Positions 29,259 through 37,485 of a DNA stretch of 46,522 nucleotides are shown piece by piece. Source of the stretch: an uncultured Methylophilaceae bacterium (GTDB lineage: Bacteria; Pseudomonadota; Gammaproteobacteria; Burkholderiales; Methylophilaceae). The stretch lies in the NCBI GenBank assembly GCA_903899965.1, contig CAIULB010000036.1:1-46522 (forward strand). The letters are read 5' to 3'. The stretch's first letter is position 1; each line of letters starts with the position of its first letter. Under the pieces are notes generated by a model. That model was not told the DNA's origin and searched no databases. It was given only the letters and a program-made list of their open reading frames with translations. The translations under genes were made by a program, and so were the position numbers.

Positions 29259-31613
29259 ATGCAATTTTCTGAACAATGGTTACGTGAGTACACCAACCCT
29301 GCGATTGATACTGATGCATTAAGCCATTTGTTAACGATGGCTGGCTTGGAAGTTGAAGGCTTGGATGGCGTTGGGGCTGCGTTCACCAAAGTGGTGATTG
29401 CTGAAATCATCAGCGCAGAAAAGCATCCTGATGCAGATCGCTTGCAACTGCTTAAAGTGAACGTTGGCGCTGCAGAACCACTGCAAATCGTATGTGGTGC
29501 AACTAATGCCCGCGTTGGTATTAAGGCGCCATGTGCCTTAGTTGGCGCTGTATTGCCTGGCTTTGAAATCAAACAGGCCAAAGTGCGCGGTGTTGAGTCA
29601 TTCGGGATGATGTGCTCTGAGAAAGAGCTTGGTTTAGCCGCTGAGAGTGCAGGTATTTTAGAGTTGCCTGCTGATGCACCCATTGGTCAAGATATTCGCG
29701 AATTTCTTGGTTTAAACGATAAATTATTCACGCTTAAACTCACGCCTAACCGCAGTGACTGTTTGAGTCTTGTTGGGATTGCCCGTGAAGTAGCCGCGTT
29801 AACCGGTGCTGAATTGGCGCTTCCTAATGCCGAAGCTATTAAAGCAACTATCAATGATAGCAAAGCTGTTAGTGTTGCTGATAAAGAGGCCTGCGCCATT
29901 TATTCAGGTCGTTTGGTCAAAGGCGTTAACGCACAAGCAACAACGCACGCATGGATGGTGCGCCGATTAGAGCGTAGCGGTTTGCATAGCATTAGCGCAA
30001 TTGTTGATATCACGAATTACGTATTGCTTGAACTTGGTCAGCCTATGCATGCGTTCGACGCGGCGAAATTGTCTGGTGAGATTAATGTGCGCTGGGCAAG
30101 CCAAGGCGAAGAGATCGCGCTACTTAATCAGCAAGCGGTCAAGCTTGATAAAGACATGTTGGTGATTGCGGACAACACTGGCGCGATTGCATTTGCTGGC
30201 GTGATGGGTGGTGCATCAACGGCGGTTTCAGATAGCACGCAAGATATTTTCTTAGAAAGCGCATTCTTTACGCCTGATACCATTGCAGGCAAAGGTCGTC
30301 GTTATGGTATTAGCACAGACTCATCTTATCGTTTTGAGCGCGGCGTGGATTACGGCAGAACTTTGCAAGCGCTAGAACGTGCGACTGCGTTAGTGCTTGA
30401 GATTTGCGGCGGCCAAGCAGGGCCTGTCACAGCAGTGGCTGGCACATTGCCAGTTCGTGCGCCAACCAAGCTTCGTATGGCGAAATTAAATTCAATACTA
30501 GGCATTAACTTAGAAGAAAGCCTAGTTGCTAAGTTGTTTGATCAGCTTGGGTTTGCTTATGTGTTAAAAGCAGGCGTATTTGAAGTATCTCCGCCTAGCT
30601 ATCGTTTCGATATCGAGCGTGAAGAAGACTTAATTGAAGAAATCGCACGCTTACATGGTTACGACAATATTCCTGCAATTGCCCCAGTGGCTGATTTGCG
30701 CATGTTGCCAGATTCGGAAGCCCACGCTGCACGTCATGTATTCCAAGATGCACTTGTTGCTAATGATTACCAAGAAGTCGTGACTTATAGCTTTGTAGAT
30801 GAAAGCTGGGAGCGCGATTTATTGGCAAATGCCAATCCAATTAAGCTAAAGAACCCAATTGCGAGCAATTTAAGCGTAATGCGCTCATCTATTTGGGGCG
30901 GTTTGCTTGATGTCTTGGTTTATAACTTAAACCGCCAGCAAACGCGTGTGCGTCTGTTTGAGATTGGTGCAACTTATCATCATGCCGCAAATAACACTTA
31001 TGCTGAAACTACACGTATCTCTGGCTTGGCTTATGGCGATGCGCTGCCAGAGCAATGGGGTGAGGCGGCTAGAAGTGTGGATTTCTATGATGTAAAAGCT
31101 GATGTGGATACTTTAACTTTTGGCCGTGCAGAATATGTTGCAGCTGAACACCCTGCATTGCACCCAGGCCAAAGTGCAAAAGTGATGCTGGAAGGTAAAC
31201 CCGTCGGTTGGATTGGTAAGTTACATCCGAAATGGCAACAGCACTATCAATTGCCAAAAGGTGCAGTATTGTTTGAGCTCGATTTCGCAGCTTTACAACA
31301 ATACAAAGTGCCTACTTACGCTGAGGTTTCTAAATTCCCGCCAATTCGTCGTGACATGGCAGTATTGGTTGATGAGAAAGTTTCTGTCGGTGAGTTGTTA
31401 AATGCTATGCAGGGCGCGAAGGTTGAGTTTGTCACCGAGGTTGGCTTGTTTGACGTTTATCGCGGCAAGGGCATCCCTGATAATCAAAAGAGCTTGGCGT
31501 TCTTTGTCTTGATGCAAGACACTCAGAAATCGTTGACGGATGCTGAAGCTGATAAGGCGATGGCTGATTTGCTTGATGTTGTCAAAAAGCAGTTTGCTGC
31601 AGAATTAAGGTAA
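29259..31613 (+). CDS. pheT: Phenylalanyl-tRNA synthetase beta subunit
   Basis: 784 residues, normal. Domains in order: N-terminal region, tRNA-binding OB domain (about 40-150, HPDADRLQLLKVNVG), B3/B4 editing domain (about 210-380, LGQPMHAFDAAKL), B5 (about 400-475), inactive class II core and C-terminal ferredoxin-like anticodon-binding domain (about 690-784, FPPIRRDMAVLVDE). It forms the tetramer with PheS and edits Tyr-tRNA-Phe. It is two bases behind pheS and precedes ihfA as in many proteobacteria. Confidence 0.96.
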   Translation: MQFSEQWLREYTNPAIDTDALSHLLTMAGLEVEGLDGVGAAFTKVVIAEIISAEKHPDADRLQLLKVNVGAAEPLQIVCGATNARVGIKAPCALVGAVLPGFEIKQAKVRGVESFGMMCSEKELGLAAESAGILELPADAPIGQDIREFLGLNDKLFTLKLTPNRSDCLSLVGIAREVAALTGAELALPNAEAIKATINDSKAVSVADKEACAIYSGRLVKGVNAQATTHAWMVRRLERSGLHSISAIVDITNYVLLELGQPMHAFDAAKLSGEINVRWASQGEEIALLNQQAVKLDKDMLVIADNTGAIAFAGVMGGASTAVSDSTQDIFLESAFFTPDTIAGKGRRYGISTDSSYRFERGVDYGRTLQALERATALVLEICGGQAGPVTAVAGTLPVRAPTKLRMAKLNSILGINLEESLVAKLFDQLGFAYVLKAGVFEVSPPSYRFDIEREEDLIEEIARLHGYDNIPAIAPVADLRMLPDSEAHAARHVFQDALVANDYQEVVTYSFVDESWERDLLANANPIKLKNPIASNLSVMRSSIWGGLLDVLVYNLNRQQTRVRLFEIGATYHHAANNTYAETTRISGLAYGDALPEQWGEAARSVDFYDVKADVDTLTFGRAEYVAAEHPALHPGQSAKVMLEGKPVGWIGKLHPKWQQHYQLPKGAVLFELDFAALQQYKVPTYAEVSKFPPIRRDMAVLVDEKVSVGELLNAMQGAKVEFVTEVGLFDVYRGKGIPDNQKSLAFFVLMQDTQKSLTDAEADKAMADLLDVVKKQFAAELR

Positions 31614-31652
31614 TTAGTGATTGTTTCGAAACTTAAGTATTGTTAAGCAATG

Positions 31653-31682
31653 TTGAATCATTGTATGATGCTAGAACATAAT
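31653..31682 (+). promoter_or_regulatory. Candidate promoter of ihfA
   Basis: TTGAAT (31653-31658), 18-base spacer, CATAAT (31677-31682). It lies in the 115-base AT-rich gap between pheT and ihfA. A GAGG-like Shine-Dalgarno sequence precedes the ihfA ATG. Confidence 0.4.
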
Positions 31683-31728
31683 TGATGTAAAAATTGTAGA
31701 TAATTCAATAGGGTAGTAGAGGTTTTGT

Positions 31729-32031
31729 ATGACACTAACAAAAGCAGATATGGCAGAGCTGTTATTTGATCAAGTCGGATTGAATAAACGTGAAGCTAAG
31801 GACATGGTAGAAGCCTTTTTTGAAGAGATTCGTTTGGCGCTTGAGTCTGGCGACACGGTTAAGCTATCAGGTTTTGGCAACTTCGAGTTACGTAAAAAAT
31901 CAGAGCGTCCTGGCCGTAATCCAAAAACAGGTGAAGAGATCCCAATTACAGCACGCCGTGTTGTCACATTTCACGCCAGTCAAAAATTAAAGAGCAAGGT
32001 AGAGGAAACTTATGGCGGAGCAAGCGCTTAA
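31729..32031 (+). CDS. ihfA: Integration host factor alpha subunit
   Basis: 100 residues, standard for IHF-alpha, a DNA-bending nucleoid protein that works as a heterodimer with IHF-beta. The [20 protein letters not shown] beta-arm region with the conserved RNPKTGE tip is intact. The last 20 bases overlap the MerR-type gene, as is usual in proteobacteria where the two are translationally coupled. Confidence 0.96.
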   Translation: MTLTKADMAELLFDQVGLNKREAKDMVEAFFEEIRLALESGDTVKLSGFGNFELRKKSERPGRNPKTGEEIPITARRVVTFHASQKLKSKVEETYGGASA

Positions 32032-32428
32032 TATCCAGCTGCCGCCAATCCCAGCAAAACGTTACTTCACTATTGGTGAAGTTGGCGAATTGTGTGGGGT
32101 AAAACCTCACGTTCTAAGATACTGGGAACAAGAGTTTACCCAGTTGAGTCCAGTCAAGCGTCGTGGCAATCGCCGCTACTACCAGCATCATGAAGTGCTC
32201 CTTATTCGCCGTATTCGTGAGCTTTTATATGATGATGGTTTTACCATCAGTGGTGCGCGCAATCTACTTGATGCAAAAGGTCGTGTTAAGTCTGAGAAAT
32301 ACCAGTCGTCCGAAACTGAATCTGTTGAGGCGTTGGTTAGTTTGCCATCCCCCCAAAATCAAGGGTTTGATCCTAAGAGTTTGCGTAACGAACTTGCTGA
32401 AGTTTCAGCTATCTTAAAAGTAGAATAA
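32012..32428 (+). CDS. MerR-family transcriptional regulator (IhfA-linked type)
   Basis: 138 residues. A winged-helix DNA-binding domain fills residues 18-88: [20 protein letters not shown], then [20 protein letters not shown]. The MerR hallmark of a helix-turn-helix followed by a wing with RR-YY is present. The C-terminal 50 residues are short and lack cysteines for metal sensing. This variant is regularly encoded behind ihfA, with an unknown regulon. It overlaps ihfA by 20 bases. Confidence 0.88.
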   Translation: MAEQALNIQLPPIPAKRYFTIGEVGELCGVKPHVLRYWEQEFTQLSPVKRRGNRRYYQHHEVLLIRRIRELLYDDGFTISGARNLLDAKGRVKSEKYQSSETESVEALVSLPSPQNQGFDPKSLRNELAEVSAILKVE

Positions 32429-32477
32429 TCTCTTATCCTTTTGCAGTTTTGGCCTTCGTGGGCATATTCCTTTAAGC

Positions 32478-32483
32478 TATAAT
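32478..32483 (+). promoter_or_regulatory. -10 element of the tRNA-Pro promoter
   Basis: Perfect TATAAT 31 bases before the tRNA-Pro 5' end. No good -35 hexamer is seen at the right distance (TTCGTG at 32455-32460 is weak). Confidence 0.45.
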
Positions 32484-32514
32484 GCACGCCTTGTTGCATT
32501 TGCAGCAAATAGTT

Positions 32515-32591
32515 CGGAGCGTAGCGCAGCCTGGTAGCGTACTTGCATGGGGTGCAAGGGGTCGTGAGTTCAAATCTCACCGTTCCGACCA
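32515..32591 (+). tRNA. tRNA-Pro (anticodon GGG)
   Basis: A 77-base cloverleaf: acceptor CGGAGCG/CGTTCCG, D stem GCGC/GCGT, anticodon stem CTTGC/GCAAG with loop ATGGGGT (anticodon GGG), T stem GTGAG/CTCAC with loop TTCAAAT, encoded CCA. The pairing is complete apart from normal wobble pairs. A terminator follows 30 bases downstream. Confidence 0.95.
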
Positions 32592-32620
32592 ATTAAATCA
32601 AGGTGTTGTGAAAAATAATG

Positions 32621-32645
32621 AACCAGCTAAGTGCTGGTTTTTTTA
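32621..32645 (+). terminator. Terminator between tRNA-Pro and the aldolase gene
   Basis: AACCAGC (32621-32627), loop TAAGT, GCTGGTT (32633-32639) and a run of T bases. It ends the tRNA transcript; read on the minus strand it also lies right at the end of the aldolase gene, with a T-rich flank, so it is probably bidirectional. Confidence 0.75.
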
Positions 32646-33272
32646 TTTGTTCCAGTTGCCGTAGCCTTTAAATTGCTCACGAACTTCATTCATTTCTTGC
32701 GTGCTTAAGATGTTTGGCTCGCCGACTTGTAGTGCCCGCCAATACTGCTCACATAGCGTTTCTACTTCTATTGCAATATCTAATGCTTGCTGCAAACTTT
32801 TGCCGACCGCAATCATGCCATGATTAGCCAGTAAGCAGGCGCGGCGATCTTTGAGCGCTTCAATTGCATGATCAGACAAGGCTTGCGTCCCGAACAGCGC
32901 GTAATCTGCACACCGAATATTGTCCCCGCCTGCGATGGCAATCATATAATGGAACGGTGGAATGTCTTTACGTAAACATGCTAGCGTCGTCGCAAACATA
33001 GCGTGAGTATGAATTACCGCGCCAACTTCTGGCCTGGCTTGATAGATGTCGCGATGAAAGCGCCACTCAGAAGAGGGCTTGCCAGCACTAATCGCTTCCC
33101 CATGCATATTCATTTCTACCATGCTGTTAGCGTTCATTTCATTAATGGGCATGCCAGATGGCGTGATTACAAAACCATCACCTTGCCGTATGCTGGTATT
33201 GCCAGATGTGCCTTGGTTAAGTCCTAAGGTTTGGAGTGCTAATGCGCTGTTAAGAAGTGCTTCACGAGACAT
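32643..33272 (-). CDS. Class II (zinc) aldolase, fuculose-phosphate aldolase type, paired with mtnA
   Basis: 209 residues. The zinc ligands H88 and H90 (VIHTHAMFATT) and H151 (LLANHGMIAVG), and the catalytic glutamate E69 (KPSSEWRFH), are those of fuculose-1-phosphate-type aldolases. The family also contains methylthioribulose-1-phosphate dehydratase (MtnB) and the Ald2 aldolase, which splits methylthioribulose or 5-deoxyribulose 1-phosphate into dihydroxyacetone phosphate and an aldehyde. The SSEW form and the FHYMIAIAGGD segment fit the aldolase better than MtnB. mtnA ends nine bases upstream, which makes its product the likely substrate. Aldolase over dehydratase is an inference. Confidence 0.8.
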   Translation of the reverse strand: MSREALLNSALALQTLGLNQGTSGNTSIRQGDGFVITPSGMPINEMNANSMVEMNMHGEAISAGKPSSEWRFHRDIYQARPEVGAVIHTHAMFATTLACLRKDIPPFHYMIAIAGGDNIRCADYALFGTQALSDHAIEALKDRRACLLANHGMIAVGKSLQQALDIAIEVETLCEQYWRALQVGEPNILSTQEMNEVREQFKGYGNWNK

Positions 33273-33281
33273 GTTGTTCTC

Positions 33282-34382
33282 TTATTCGAATAGTTGTTTG
33301 AGCTTGTCTGGCGTTGTTACGCCGCGTTCGGTAATGATGCCTGTGACTAAACGTGCTGGCGTGACGTCAAACGCAGGGTTAAGTGCATGGCTATGCGCGG
33401 GCGTTATACGTACTGACTCGATGGTACCGTCGCCTGTTAGCCCCGTCATATAGCTGACCTCATCTGCATCGCGCATTTCAATCTCAATGTCGCTCAGGCC
33501 ATCTTGTATCGTCCAGTCAATGGTAGGCGAGGGCACAGCGGCGTAGAAAGGCACTTGGTTGTCAAATGCTGCAAGCGCTTTGAGGTAGGTACCGATTTTA
33601 TTGCAGACATCCCCTGTGCTTGTTACGCGGTCTGCGCCAACAATCACCATGTCGACTTGTCCATGTTGCATGAGGTGTCCGCCAGCATTATCGCTGATGA
33701 CTGTGTGCGGGATGCCATGCTTGCCTAATTCCCATGCCGTCAGGCTTGCGCCTTGGTTGCGTGGGCGGGTTTCGTCTACCCAAACGTGGATATTCATGCC
33801 TGCGTCATGTGCTTTGTAAATAGGCGCTAAAGCAGTGCCCCAGTCAACGGTGGCGAGCCAGCCAGCATTGCAATGGGTTAGGATGTTAAAACTTTTGTGT
33901 GTGTTTTGTGCGGATGCCGCTTGTATGAGCGCCAGGCCGTGCTGACCGATGGCATGGTTGATTTGCACATCTTCATCACAAATCAATGCAGCTTCGCGCC
34001 AAGCACCGTTGTTGCGAGCTTCAAGAGGAAGATCAGCTACTATTTTCTGCATGCGATTGACGGCCCAGCGTAAATTCACAGCGGTTGGTCGGCTTTGCAA
34101 TAACGCATTGGCGCATTTTTCGATATGAATATTGCTGGCATCTTCTTGCACCGCAAGTGCCATTCCGTAAGCGGCGGCTGCACCAATTAAAGGCGCACCT
34201 CTTACCTGCATGGTTTTAATTGCAACAATCATTTCATCAAGAGTGCCTAATTCTTTGACTTTAAAACGATGCGGAAGTGATGTTTGGTCGATAATGCTGA
34301 CAGAGAAAATTGCATCATTTTTGGGCGAAACCCCACCAGTGATGGGCCAAATAGTTCGGTAGACTTTTTCGTCAATTTTCAA
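33282..34382 (-). CDS. mtnA: S-methyl-5-thioribose-1-phosphate isomerase
   Basis: 366 residues, the usual length. MtnA converts methylthioribose 1-phosphate (and 5-deoxyribose 1-phosphate) to the ribulose form. The catalytic cysteine C171 (NILTHCNAGWLAT) and aspartate D251 (IVGADRVTSTGDVCNKIGTY) are both present, as is MQVRGAPLIGAAAAYG near residue 58. The start is TTG at 34382, preceded by AAGGA at a good distance; no ATG is available nearby. It is first in a two-gene operon with the aldolase. The phosphorylase or kinase that would feed it is not in the window. Confidence 0.93.
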   Translation of the reverse strand: MKIDEKVYRTIWPITGGVSPKNDAIFSVSIIDQTSLPHRFKVKELGTLDEMIVAIKTMQVRGAPLIGAAAAYGMALAVQEDASNIHIEKCANALLQSRPTAVNLRWAVNRMQKIVADLPLEARNNGAWREAALICDEDVQINHAIGQHGLALIQAASAQNTHKSFNILTHCNAGWLATVDWGTALAPIYKAHDAGMNIHVWVDETRPRNQGASLTAWELGKHGIPHTVISDNAGGHLMQHGQVDMVIVGADRVTSTGDVCNKIGTYLKALAAFDNQVPFYAAVPSPTIDWTIQDGLSDIEIEMRDADEVSYMTGLTGDGTIESVRITPAHSHALNPAFDVTPARLVTGIITERGVTTPDKLKQLFE

Positions 34383-34458
34383 GTGAAATTTCCTTAAATA
34401 TCTATTATTTTTTTAATATAGTTCTTGCATTTTTTTGTGGCTTAAAAACACTCAAAAC

Positions 34459-34493
34459 CTATCCACAAAAACTGTGGATAAAACTGTGGATAC
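34459..34493. promoter_or_regulatory. Cluster of three DnaA-box-like sites
   Basis: CTATCCACA (34459-34467), TGTGGATAA (34473-34481, exact reverse of TTATCCACA) and TGTGGATAC (34485-34493) occur within 35 bases in the 244-base AT-rich gap between tatD and mtnA. The first two are arms of an inverted repeat (TATCCACA and TGTGGATA). No dnaA, dnaN or parAB genes are near. The gap contains no gene. Confidence 0.6.
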
Positions 34494-34626
34494 CTGTGAC
34501 TTGAAAGTGTAACTTGCGATTCTGTATAGGTTTTTTTAAAACGCTCAATTTTTAATCTCCTATTTTTTCCATTTAAAACAATTGGTTAGTATTTCCGCAT
34601 TGATTCTTAAGGACATTTAAGAATTG

Positions 34627-35442
34627 TTAATGTATTACTTTAGGTCGTGTGAATAACTTTGACAAATTTGGCAAAATTTCCAGTGCGTTGTTTGTAGTAA
34701 TTTCAGTCACTTGCGAGTGGTTTATATGCCTTAGCGAGGCGATAATTTGTGAGATATTTAACAATTGATTTGGACTATTTCTTTCGTCATTTTTTAGCCA
34801 TTCGGGTGGCATATCTGGCGCATCAGTTTCAAGTACGACAGATTCAAGGGGTAGCGTTGAAATGAGTTCTCGAATTTTTAAAGCACGGGGGTAAGTCAGT
34901 GCGCCGCCAAATCCTAATTTAAATCCTAAATCAATAAAAGCCTCTGCTTGCTGACGACTTCCATTAAATGCATGGGCAATACCACCACGTACTTTGTGCT
35001 TGCGTAAATGTTTCAAAACATCGTCGATAGCGCGGCGTACATGCAAAATTACTGGCAAATCGTATTGTTTGGCAATCTTAAGCTGCTCTACAAAGTAATG
35101 CTCTTGCAATTCTTTGTCGTAATCCGCAATAAAGAAGTCCAATCCTATCTCCCCAATAGCTACTAGGGGATGGTTGCTTTTTATCTGTCTGGAAACTTCT
35201 TGCGCTAAAAATTCCAAATCTTCTAAGCTTGATCTTGCAACGTACATGGGATGAATGCCCAATGCATGGGTGCAGCATGAATGAGCTTGGGCGATTTCTG
35301 TCACCGCAGAAAAGTTGCTCCGATGGACTGCGGGTACGACCATCATTTGAATGTCATTGTTTAAAGCTTCTTGAATGACAGTTTCACGGTCCGCATCGAA
35401 TTCGGCAGCATCAAGGTGGCAGTGAGTATCAATGAGCGCCAT
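34627..35442 (-). CDS. TatD-family metal-dependent hydrolase
   Basis: 271 residues, typical of the TatD/YcfH family of metal-dependent deoxyribonucleases and D-aminoacyl-tRNA deacylase-like hydrolases. Metal ligands are visible in order: H7 and H9 (DTHCHLD), E in IGEIGLDF, H in PVILHVRRA, H in IAHAFNGS and D in LETDAPDMPP. It is last in the glyA-nrdR-ribD group, ten bases after ribD. Substrate (DNA 3' ends or D-aminoacyl-tRNA) cannot be told from sequence. Confidence 0.9.
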   Translation of the reverse strand: MALIDTHCHLDAAEFDADRETVIQEALNNDIQMMVVPAVHRSNFSAVTEIAQAHSCCTHALGIHPMYVARSSLEDLEFLAQEVSRQIKSNHPLVAIGEIGLDFFIADYDKELQEHYFVEQLKIAKQYDLPVILHVRRAIDDVLKHLRKHKVRGGIAHAFNGSRQQAEAFIDLGFKLGFGGALTYPRALKIRELISTLPLESVVLETDAPDMPPEWLKNDERNSPNQLLNISQIIASLRHINHSQVTEITTNNALEILPNLSKLFTRPKVIH

Positions 35443-35452
35443 ATTGTCCTAG

Positions 35453-36559
35453 TTATGGCTTGCTGATAGGTTTGGCTCTAATGCGGATGTCTTGGCCAAG
35501 TTGACGCACGTCGATGATGCTTAGTTGCGTGCGTTCTTGCATGCTTTGTAGCTCCGGAAATGCAAGCATGCCGCGTGCATCGGCGCCCAATAAAGAGGGG
35601 GCGTAATAAAACAAAAACTCGTCCACTAAATGAAGTGCGAATAGGGCGCCATTGAGCATCTGTCCTGCTTCCACCACCACTTCATTGATGCCGCGCTCCG
35701 CAAGGTACCTTAAAAGCTGTTTAATACATACTTTGCCGTCACTTGACTCAACCTTTATCAACTCTGCGCCAGCTTTGCTTAAAGTGTCGGCTTTATTCTC
35801 ACCATCTGAAACATAGGCAATCAGCGTATTGCCGCCTTTTAAGATTTTAGCTTGAGGAGAAATTCGCAAGTTGCTGTCGACAACAACGCGAAGCGGCTGG
35901 CGAGCATTGGGAATGTTACGCACATTCATTTGTGGGTCATCTGCTAGCACGGTGCCTATGCCCGTTAATATGGCACAAGACCTAGCGCGCCAATGTTGTA
36001 CATCTTGCCTTGCGGCTTCACCTGTAATCCATTTACTTTCGCCGTTGGCAAGTGCGGTGCGACCATCTAGGCTCGCTGCGATTTTGACGCGTACAAAAGG
36101 TTTATTTTTAGTCATGCGTGAAATAAAGCCTGCATTGAGCTCGTGCGCTTGGGTTTCCATTAAGCCATGTACAGTTTTAATGCCAGCCGCTGCCAATCTC
36201 GCTAAGCCATTGCCTGCAACTTGTGGGTTGGGGTCTTTCATGGCAGCAATCACGCGTTTAACGCCCGCTTTAATTAAAGCGTCAGCGCAAGGCGGGGTCC
36301 GCCCAAAATGACTGCAAGGTTCTAGCGTGACATAAGCGTCAGCGCCTTCAATAAGGTTTGGGAATTTGGCTTCTGCATCGCGCAATGCCATAATTTCAGC
36401 ATGCGGTTCACCTGTTCTGATATGGGCGCCTTGGCCAATGATTTGCTCTTCGTTAACAAGCACGCATCCGACGCGGGGGTTGGGGGTCGTCGTGTATAGG
36501 CCTTGCTCCGCTAAGCGCAGTGCAAGGCTCATGTATTCATGGTCGGCTTTGGTAAACAT
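35453..36559 (-). CDS. ribD: Bifunctional riboflavin biosynthesis deaminase/reductase
   Basis: 368 residues. RibD carries out steps two and three of riboflavin synthesis. The N-terminal deaminase (1-145) has the zinc site H53-A-E55 (GEPHAEIMALRDAE), C82 (LEPCSHFGRTPPC) and C91. The C-terminal reductase (about 147-368) contains RVKIAASLDGRTALANGESK and the NADPH-binding VVVEAGQMLNGALF. It lies between an unknown membrane protein and tatD in a minus-strand operon with glyA and nrdR, a common riboflavin gene neighbourhood in betaproteobacteria. Confidence 0.95.
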   Translation of the reverse strand: MFTKADHEYMSLALRLAEQGLYTTTPNPRVGCVLVNEEQIIGQGAHIRTGEPHAEIMALRDAEAKFPNLIEGADAYVTLEPCSHFGRTPPCADALIKAGVKRVIAAMKDPNPQVAGNGLARLAAAGIKTVHGLMETQAHELNAGFISRMTKNKPFVRVKIAASLDGRTALANGESKWITGEAARQDVQHWRARSCAILTGIGTVLADDPQMNVRNIPNARQPLRVVVDSNLRISPQAKILKGGNTLIAYVSDGENKADTLSKAGAELIKVESSDGKVCIKQLLRYLAERGINEVVVEAGQMLNGALFALHLVDEFLFYYAPSLLGADARGMLAFPELQSMQERTQLSIIDVRQLGQDIRIRAKPISKP

Positions 36560-36582
36560 GATGGATTACCTAGCACTCACGA

Positions 36583-36990
36583 TTAGTGTTGCACGATACG
36601 ACTGTGCGTGAGTTGATTTTTTTCGTTAAAGAATAAACGCAGGCCGTGAATCACGTGCATGCAGCTCCCTAAGTCATATTCCATTTGGCCAGCTTCTTCC
36701 CAGCTTGGACGACCTAGCAATGAAGTCGCGGATTCACGAGTAATGCCTGCCTGTAAAACGTGTTGCTGAAGGTCGTAAGCCATGTCGCCGCGGTGGCAGG
36801 TCTTGTCTGCACTGCTGGAGGCAGTAATCCACGCGACTTGGTCAAATTTCTCGTTGCCAAACTCGATGCGGTCTTTCATGGCCCACCAAACAAAGAAGGC
36901 AATCGTCGCAGCTAAAGCCACCACAGCAGAAACCCAAGTGATGGTCATGAAAATACGGGTGACGTCGTTTTGCGGTGTTTCGTTGCTCAT
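36583..36990 (-). CDS. Unknown single-helix membrane protein between nrdR and ribD
   Basis: 135 residues. One transmembrane helix (about 14-36, rich in V, A, I and W) follows a short polar start. The rest is probably periplasmic, with cysteines C65 (TCHRGDMAYDL) and about C111 (LGSCMHVIHG). The region ITRESATSLLGRPSW resembles the short helical repeat of SmpA/OmlA-like lipoproteins, but the lipobox is absent. Position in the glyA-nrdR-ribD operon (19 and 23 bases to its neighbours) shows co-expression. Function unknown. Confidence 0.75.
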   Translation of the reverse strand: MSNETPQNDVTRIFMTITWVSAVVALAATIAFFVWWAMKDRIEFGNEKFDQVAWITASSSADKTCHRGDMAYDLQQHVLQAGITRESATSLLGRPSWEEAGQMEYDLGSCMHVIHGLRLFFNEKNQLTHSRIVQH

Positions 36991-37009
36991 CTAAAACCTC
37001 AATAACTCA

Positions 37010-37477
37010 TTAAGACTTCTTGTGTGTTGGTGGATCAAGGTCGCGAATCACGTTATTAAAATCATCCACGTCTTGAAAGCTACGATAAACCGATGCGAAG
37101 CGAATATAGGCAACCTTATCCATTGCTTTTAATTCGTGCATAACGCTTTCACCTAAAGCCCGTGCCATGATTTCGCGTTCACCTTGCCCAAGTATTTTTT
37201 GCACAATATGCTCAATCGCTCTGTCCACATACTCGGTTGGCACAGGGCGCTTGTGCAGTGCTCGCGTGAAAGAGCTGCGTAGCTTTTTACGGTTAAACTC
37301 TTCGCGCGTGCCATTTTGTTTCACTACTTGTGGTAAGTGGAGCTCAGCAGTTTCGTAAGTGGTGAAGCGTTTATCGCAATCCGGGCAGCGACGACGACGA
37401 CGAATAGAATCGCCTTCGTCGTTGACGCGTGAGTCAATTACCTGCGTATCATCAGCACTGCAAAAAGGACATTTCAT
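37010..37477 (-). CDS. nrdR: Transcriptional repressor NrdR
   Basis: 155 residues, standard. An N-terminal zinc ribbon (C3, C6, C31, C34; MKCPFC and RCPDCDKRF) is followed by an ATP-cone domain (about 49-139, [16 protein letters not shown]). NrdR senses ATP/dATP and represses ribonucleotide reductase genes through NrdR boxes. It follows glyA by eight bases, the usual order in betaproteobacteria. Confidence 0.96.
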   Translation of the reverse strand: MKCPFCSADDTQVIDSRVNDEGDSIRRRRRCPDCDKRFTTYETAELHLPQVVKQNGTREEFNRKKLRSSFTRALHKRPVPTEYVDRAIEHIVQKILGQGEREIMARALGESVMHELKAMDKVAYIRFASVYRSFQDVDDFNNVIRDLDPPTHKKS

Positions 37478-37485
37478 TAGAAGTC

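Noticed and set aside
32643-33272. Methylthioribulose-1-phosphate dehydratase (mtnB) as the call
   Set aside because: The SSEW catalytic segment and FHYM stretch look more like the aldolase branch, and no mtnC or mtnD is near; kept as alternative in the feature.
34459-34493. Chromosomal origin of replication
   Set aside because: Only three boxes and no dnaA, dnaN, gidA or parAB neighbours; kept as a DnaA-box cluster only.
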